Source of the DNA: Branchiostoma lanceolatum
Taxonomy: Eukaryota; Chordata; Leptocardii; Amphioxiformes; Branchiostomatidae
NCBI RefSeq assembly: GCF_035083965.1
Contig: NC_089732.1
Location: 7,565,383 to 7,629,382 of the forward strand
Reading direction: 5' to 3'
DNA: 64,000 nucleotides
Part shown: piece by piece, positions 12,501 through 21,500 of the stretch
Position numbering within the stretch: position 1 is the first letter of the stretch
Layout of the letters: every line of letters starts with the position of its first letter
Program-made: the position numbers and the translations under genes
Notes under the pieces: model-generated
The model's input: the letters and a program-made list of their open reading frames with translations, nothing else
Database searches by the model: none
What the model was told of the DNA's origin: nothing

Positions 12501-15500
12501 GGGGGGGTAGTGATTACGAATTACGGAAAATTTTTGCCGCCAATTACGAATTACGTTAAATTTTCAGAGCTGATTACGAATTACGTTAAACCATGAGGCT
12601 TCCCAACCGACTTAAACACTTAACGCATGATTCAACTATCTAGTTCTACATCAAAATTATTAATTTTTATATTTATTGCAGTGACAATGAATCTGTTGAT
12701 GACCACACTAAACCGTACTAGTAACTATAATGAGTAGCCGTGACGGCGGCAGGGAATTTCGTATGGGAAGGGACAGCAAGATATTGCTGAACGTACATTG
12801 ACCACGTCGAGCGCCTTAAGATTTTGAAAATCTTGACCCCCTGCAATGCCATAACATTGATTTTGAGTGCCAAATTTTGCTGTTACACTAAGCTATGTTT
12901 GATGACATATCTATAAGTGAAAAGAATATACAAGTTAGAGTTTAATGGTATGGTGAGCGATGCCCCGAGTCCCGACATATATCGCGACGGAGCGGCCCGG
13001 CGATTGTAGGCGCCGGGATCCGAGAGAATACCCAGGAAAATTGTAAAATCTCGATCCGCTCAAATACATTTTGAGGGGCAATATCTGCACTTATAGTGAA
13101 AAGTACACAAGGGTTTCTGCTAGATTGTTTGCCCTCCTGACATATTTTCGCAGGAGGCGCACATGTAACAATCGCAAGTGGGCCCGAGGGCATGCACCTC
13201 GAGAAAATTTTGAAATCTTTACCCTTTGAAACGCTATTTCCTGCATTTTTAGGGGCACATTTGGCTGGTAATCTAAGCTATGTTTTATGGCATCTCTTTG
13301 ATTGAAAAATACACAATGATTCCAGCTTGATATTTGGGGGCGACGCCCTCAGAACATGTTTTTTACCAGAGCCGCGACAATACTAAGTGGGTCTGGGCGC
13401 ATGTTTCACGGGAAAATTTTGAGATCTTGACCCTCTGAAATGCTATTTCCTGCATTTTGAGGGGCACCTTTGCCGGGAGACTTTGCTGGAAATAAGCCTA
13501 CGTTTTGCTAGTAGATTACGTTTTACGTTGCATAAAGGTAACTGCCTACGTTTTACGTAGAATCAAAGTGACCAATTACGCGTTACGGCCAATGTCCTGA
13601 TTACGAATTACAGTGATTTTGGGTGGCTGATTACAGATTACAAAGTCTAAAACGGCCTGATTACGCCTTACGGAAAAGGGGCATGCAGGCCCTCTCTAAT
13701 ATTTTGACTGTCTAATATTTACTTTGCCCTTGACGAGAGCGAATCAGTTTAGGCCTCTAGAAAAGGTTAAAAGTGTAGGCAGACCACTAACAATGAATAC
13801 TGATTGGAGGATCCAGATCTAGAGTTGCACCCCCTGGATGGGTTCTTTAAATTCAACCCTGGATACTTGAACATTTTCAGGGCTCGAAATTAATTTTTGG
13901 GAATAGGTGCACAGGTGCAACTTACTCAAGAATTTAGCTGCACAGAAGGAATTTTGGGTGCACAATGAAATGAAATAAAAGTAGAATGTCAGCAAAACAT
14001 ATTTACAAACCTACTGCCTCTCTTAAGGATTAAGTTTGAAATTCTAGCTAACTTCAAAATCTTAAACAAGTACATTTGTAATCTACCAGGGTACAAGAAA
14101 TTTTATACTGCTTTTTCTGACACTTAGATTTCAAGAATATTCTGTAAAATTAATGTACAATTACCTTTCCTCAATAACCTACAAAAATATCTACATGTAG
14201 GTGCACTGGTGCGCCCACATTCAACTTTGGGTGCACAGAGGTGCACATGCACCCATTACTTCGAGCCCTGATTTGTAAGAATGTGCTAATTCTTCTTTAA
14301 AGCTAATAATTTTTAAGATATAGGTAGAAACCACATAAAGAAATTTCTTGGCAACTATGACGTACTGAGCTCACATTTAGTGTAGAATGTACGTGTAACT
14401 GTAGACCTCTCATAAGTAACTGTTACAGCATGTCTTAAACTCAAGTACCACCACTTTCTCTCAAGGCAGCTACCAGTTCTGTGGAGCCTGACTCTGCTGC
14501 CATTGTGCCCTCTGAGTCTGAACCAAACGTGAGCTGGGCAATGTAGAACAGTTCAAGCAAAGCAGTCGCAGAAACTGTAGTTAACTGAAATACGTATTCC
14601 CTAAATCCCTCCCCCCCCCCCAGCATTAAATGTGATCATAACTTTCAACTTTTGTTTCTACCACATGCTATTGAAGTTACAGCAATGTAATGTGAATTGC
14701 AATTCAATGCTATAGCTTAGGGTTTGATTTTCAGTCTATACGTTGCTAGGGATCATTAAATATGTACCTTTGACTTTTTGAAAATCATAAACTTTTCTCT
14801 GCAACAACCCTTGTAGATTAAGTAGATGAAGCACCCATATGTACAATGATTGTTAAAAGAAACAGAATTTTACATGATTGTTTTGTTTAACAGCAGCATC
14901 TAAATGGTACAAATGTACATGGCCAACCTATTCCAGACATGGTCAACTCAACCTATTCCAGACTTAACACTTTCACAGTTACTAACGGAACATTTATTTT
15001 GTCCAGGTTCCACCAGACATACTGGTTGATGAAGAGGGTTACAGAATCAAACCTTCAGAGGAGCCGCAAAATGATATCCTTAAACACACGTCATCATGGT
15101 TGTCAACTAGTCCCGAGTTTTCAGCTTCTGTGTTCTGGCTTACATGTATCCCATAAAGCATGAATTGAAAGGTGTATTAACTTTACACTCAGTGTTCCAA
15201 TGTAAACACACTGGTTTCAGGTAAACTGAAAGAATAATTAGAGTTGAATTATGAAAATTCTTGGAACGCTTCCAAGCCTTCTGATATCAAAAGGATTTCA
15301 AAAATTGCTATTCTGGAAAATGTCACAATTGGAACATACAGTACAGTATTCCAAGATATAACACCATGACATTTGACCTATGACCCAGATAGTGACATTC
15401 CTCCTTAACTGATGCTCACCAAAGAGAAAGGACAGTTTCTATTCCAGCAGCGATGAAGATTCCGATGATGAGGGGGTCAGTGGGAAATTCCGCGTGGAAA

Positions 15501-18500
15501 TCAAACCACCCGTTGTGAAGGACAGACACGCTACGGCAGGAGACTCTCTGGAAGAGCTCAAAGCAACCGTAGGGGGGTTGACTCTCTCACCCTCCCCAGC
15601 AGTAAGTAATATACACTACCAACTACAAGACCCCACTCCAAAATTAAGCAATCTGATTGGCTGAAAGAGTGAAGTTGACTTTGCTATGCAGGAGACAACC
15701 AATGGAAAAAGAGGATTTTGAGTCACATGTAAACCTTGATTTGAAGGCTAGTGGTAAGATGCATCCTATACATGTATATACGTTACAAAATGATTTGATA
15801 TTTTTTTTGTTTATAAACAAAATTATATAAAGTTGTAGGTAGTCGTTCAAAGTAAAATCTAGACTGTTGAGTTACAGTGTGTATCATATAATAATGCCAT
15901 TGCATACATATTAAGTACTATCATCATGACAGTTTGCCACCTTGTTTTTCCTTGTTTGATGAGTTTTGTTTCTGTGACCGCAGGCTTCTGTGAAGCTGCG
16001 TAAGGAAGCCAGTAAGTACACGAACCAGTCTCATGTGTTAGGGACAGTGACGTGATGGCTGTCAATCATCTTTCACACCCACAAAATCACAAAAAAATGG
16101 TTTCAAAAATCTACTATTACAGAATGGTGATGGATGTCCCCTGAAACGTTCGGAAATAATTTCCGTAATCTATCCAGTAGTAGATCAGTTTAAAATGTAT
16201 ATTTATTTAGTATTGTTTACCTGGATGTCTAACCTTCGTCAACATGGTACAGCCTTGCAACTCTGAGAATCATTTAATTACAAAAAGTTTGAAATGAATG
16301 CTGTACTAGACACAAGTGAGCGCTAAACTGAAACTCGTTCTTTTCTATCACAGCGTGATTTGGGTTTGATATGTTGTTTGACAGCCAACATGATCGGAAG
16401 AAGACTAGTGTCGTAGCAAGCTGTCACTACCCTCCACACGTGACACACCCACACTCATGTCCGCGTCTGGTGTACTTTTCTGTCGGTAGCTAACCCTTGT
16501 CTGTATCTCTCTCCTCACCACGCCTCAGTTAATAAAGCAACGCAATCTCAAACGTAAGTATGTGTGTGTGCTAGCCTGGACCTTCCCTGAAATCTCTCCC
16601 TCTTCCCAGCATGGGCCGTTCACTCCAACAAGCCACTTTTTAACAGGAAGTTCCAATTTTCAAATCACAGTTTTCCCCTCCACCAAGTATGTATCCCATA
16701 AAGATATTATGTAAAACCTTAGTCTCTAATGCTGCCTTGGAGGATTATGCTTTGTAATATTAACCCAATATTTCATAGAGTGATGTGAGCTGTATTTGCA
16801 AGTTTTCATCACCAATACAGGACCTAGTGCATTTACTTTATTAGCATTCTGTTAGCACATATTATATAGCTGATGTAATTCCTATTCAGAACCAGAAGAT
16901 CAGGCTTTAATCCTGTCAAAGTCTTGCATGCTACACTATTATAGCCTGGAGTCCAGCCTTGTTAGCTTTTGCCTGCTCCTCAAGATCCGCTAGCTGCCAA
17001 CAGCCTTGTTAGCTTTGGTCCTCTCCCCAGTCTTGGGGAGCGGACCAAGGTTGGACTCCAGGCTAACGCTATTATTCATAGGGAACGCTTACCTACATGT
17101 ATTTTTATACAGCCCTGTCTGAAAAAGAGTGAATGGTCCAAATTCCCAGAAAGCTGCTTTGTACTGAGTGTGCTTTGCAGGGATGTGTGTGATTTGATAC
17201 TGTACAGTAGATGGACTAAAAGTGCAGTTTCTGTATCCTTCAGAAAACTTGATCTGAATTCTGATTTGCATAGGGAATAGTCTAATCATATCACCACATG
17301 AAAGACATCCTGTGTCTTAATCATGCTTTTGGAAAGCAGTCGAATGCAATCATGTACTGCATCAAATTAGATGCACATGTAAATGATGTTGTATGAATGG
17401 CTTTATGTTACATCTTGCTTTGATTGTGCATTTGCTGGTTGTCATTTCTTATCTGTTTTCCTTGATTTTACATCCACTTAACCATCCACACACACTTACC
17501 ATAATTGTACACACCATAATCAGATATTGCATGTCATTAAAATACACATTAGGAGATAATCTATGGTTTTTTCTTTTAATAGTCACTTTGTGATTTTGCA
17601 TAAAATGAATTGTATGATGATCATAGATTTTGTTTTCCATGTCAATGTTGACAAGTAATGGATTTAGGACCTTTCTCATATACAAAAAAGCTCAATATAT
17701 GCAATGCACTTCGTTTTGACTTAATCCCATAAGTTCCTGTTTTTTTAATGCACATCTAAATTGAATTAAATTGAGATGTCTCAGTAAGTTATTCAAATTT
17801 CTGTCCAAAGTGAAAAATACATGAAAAAACTTTGAATAAGTTTATTATACATGCAGTATCACCAAAATCTACCCATACATTATTTCTCTTTGTTCCTATG
17901 GTATGTTTACACGTTGTGGATTAACTGACATTGTACCTTCTGTCTGTAGGTAGACAACAGTTACAGAGGTCCAGATCAGAGTCCCAGAGTCAGGAAGAGT
18001 AAGTATCTACACATAACAGGAAAAAAATAAAACAGAGATTGACTTGCATGCTTGTCCTACAAAACTGATATTCTGGTTAAGTATGTCATGTTAGTGGGAA
18101 TCGACCAGGATAATTTTTACTATTATCTTTAATGAATGCTAAGTTTTGTGGGTTGCACAATTGTACAATTCTATTAAGAAAACAAGGAAAAAAGCTACAT
18201 GTACATCGAATAGACATTAGACTACTATATACTAGATTTTCTGTGTCTCTGTCGTTTCCTTTTAAAGCAGGACTAAACCTGCTTTCAGAACCTACAAGAC
18301 TCCTTATTATGGTTGTCTTAAAAGTGATCAAGCTTTGAAAAAAATCATTTCAATATGTATATCACTGCAATAGGCCATACAATGTACTATTAATTGTATT
18401 TAAAAAATGTTGGGATTTGTAACCATGATTCATGCTCTGCAATCATGATGTTAAATATCATTTATGATTCAAGTTGAACTTGCAGCTTGCATTTCCCCAA

Positions 18501-21500
18501 CAGGTTGTGTAATGCTTTCCATTGACAAGAATTATTATATACTGCTTCTCCAATCCCTTGTGCTGTAATTGTGCTGTGATTGTGCTGTGATTCAACCCTG
18601 CGCCCGTGTTTGTTTGTTTCTGTCTGTTACAGCGTGTTTACTTACTTCGACAGTATGAGCACGGCAGGCCTCGGCACCTCCACCCTCAACAGTAACAGTA
18701 AACCCAGCAACGACCTGCTGGGCCTTGACCTCTTCAGCTCACCCCTGGGCACTGCCCCGCCTATCTCAGCAGCTTCCTTCTCACAGTCACACTCAGGTAA
18801 ACTCCTCAAAGAAATGGTCGCTAAAGATTGGGGAATGGGGTATCTTTGAGAGTGTGGATTATCATCATCACGGGGTACCCCCATATAGCCCCATCAGGGG
18901 CAAAGTAGGGGGGGAGTTGAGGTCCCGGGCTAAGGCAGGCAGGCCTCCAGCCTGGTACGGAACGACTCATCGGTGGGAGCCATTGTATATATTAACAGAC
19001 ATAAAGATACAACTGTACCATAAAAAGTGGAAAAGCATATTGTTTCAATTGACTTACAACATTGTACTATACATTCAGCAATGCTGTTCCACAAGCACAC
19101 AGTCATACATTGGGATATACATATAGCAAGAATTTGTGGTCACTGTCTCCATGTGTGTAGACTTACATCATAGACCAATTCTTTAAAGAAAATTTTGATT
19201 GAATATCATATTTGTCTATTTGCCTAGGTGTGTGACATGAGGATGCAGTCCAAAAATGTTACTTAAAATCCCTATCGAAAAAAAGATTATTACACTGGTA
19301 TGATGTCATTTTTGTAATGTAACATCGTTTTGTGGTTGTTTATGTTGCAGCATCAGCCTCTCCAGAACCGTGGGGTTTGGGTTCTCCGACGTCTGAGCTC
19401 CCCCCAGCCCTGCCTGCCAAGCAGCGGCAGCTCACCCCCAGTACTCTGCCTGTACAGCCGTCTGTTACCCCTCCCCCTGGGGCAGGGGATGCCAGCAGGT
19501 AGGGCTGCATGTACATGTAGCTGTACAAAGGATAGTTTCCTTAATGGTGACTTTGTGGAAGTCCAGTTTGGGTCAAGCCCAGGGCTGTCTCCAGGACCCA
19601 CCACCCCTCCGTCCCGGGATGGAAATGTGCTTGTCGGGACGGAGAAAAAATTCCCCTCATGATCATTCGTCCCAAAATCTGGAAGTTTATGACAAAGAAT
19701 TGATGAAAATGCAATTATTGTAAACTTAAAATTACAGATTAACAGCAAAAATTAACAATGTGGGCTCCTGAACAATGAGTGGGACGGAAAATAATCTAAA
19801 GCTGGAGACAGCCCTCAGGTTAAGCAAGATCTGGTGTTGGTGCGAGAGAGAGCTTAAGCTTGGAGAGAATCTATAAAAGTGATTGGTATTGGCAATGTTT
19901 GACATTAAAAGGCTCAAACTGGACAAGGCGTACTAAGTTACATATTTAGTCATCTTTCCAGTGTCTGGCAGAACTATGCGCCAAGGAGACACTCCCATGG
20001 TGTAATATATACAAAATGGTCTTCACACCACATTAAATCAAAGCAACTGCATGATTAGGAATTGTATTAGTCAGAATATTGGGTTGGCATTTACCCATGT
20101 GTTAATTTTGTCACAGTGATAGGCTCCATGTATAACCCTGTTTTTCAATTTCAGTGTCCTCCCGGAGCAGGAGAAGGTGCCCCGACCCCCCTTGCCTGGG
20201 GCCCAGCCTGTCCTCCCCCTACCCCCCAAAACGGCAAAACCCCTCCCTGCTCCCAGGCAACAGCCCAGTCCAGACGACATGGTCAGTGCTTTTTTTTATT
20301 TTCTTTCACCCAACCTTAGACCTTAGATCTCCCACAACTAATGTTGTATTGATCAACAAACAACATTCTTCTAGAATTATGGTCTTGTGTTGCTATGTCC
20401 ATCTCTCATTGTTGTAAGACTTAAAGTTTGTTTTTATTGTGGCCGATGGCATTTCTTTTGCCTTTTGGGGGTATAAAACCATACCATCTGTATATTACAA
20501 CGTATATTCATCATCATCAGTTGACGAGCTTACGCACCGTCGGGGTTATAGTATATACATTTATTTATACGACATACCCTTTCGTTGGCTGATACAAGAC
20601 GGGGATGCGCCAGGCATATTATCTTAAGTTGGCATGAGAGTCTTGAAGGTTTATTACCATTTTTCACAGATACCTGGCCATGTCAGCCCTCCCATCCACG
20701 TCACCAGTGCGGCTCCGCTGGCCCGAGCAGAGAGCCTGTCCTCCATCTCCTCCGGAACCTTCAGCACGGCCGGGACACCGACCGCGGGAACTTCCAGAGG
20801 GCCGTCACCTCTCCCCGCAGGCAGCGGTACGGAGACGGTGATCCCGGTGGCGGCAGCCTTCAGCGAGACGGTCAATGCTTTCTTCAAGGGAACAGACCAG
20901 GACAAGTGAGTGTCTTTGTTGAAAACATTTATGCAAATAAAGTCTGAATGTCTGAGTGGAAACTATTTGTCATGGGTAGGAAGTGTCAAGCAGGATTACC
21001 ATTGCAAAATGTCATTCACTGAACTTTGACTTCTAACCTCTTGTCACAAGTGTATGGTGAAGATAACAGGTGACCTGATGTCATTCACTGACCTTTGACT
21101 TCTAACCTCTTGTCACAGGTGTATGGTGAAGATAACAGGTGACCTGATGATGTCATTCCCTCACGGTATCATCAGCGCCCTGACAACCAACCCCACTCTG
21201 ACCCCACTGACCTTCAGAATAAAGAACAGCTCCAGACTGGAGCAGGTGCTGCCAAACAAGACTCTCATTACACTGTAAGTAACTCATTTACATAAACAGT
21301 GTGCCCCCCTTGCCCTGATGTACTGATAAAGCCATGCTGATTTGATTATTTGGATGACATCCTCTGAAGACCCCAAAGCTGATGCAAGCATTTGAATAAA
21401 CAAAAGTTTGGCTTAAAAAAGTTCCTTTCATTATGAAATGCACGTGGTCAGTAAGGATGAACTAGTATAGTATATCTAATAATAGGTTATTCAAATTTGT

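Noticed and set aside
15984..16553. Both microexons in one transcript
   Set aside because: Joining both to exon 17950 creates an immediate TAG, so a common transcript with both is unlikely.
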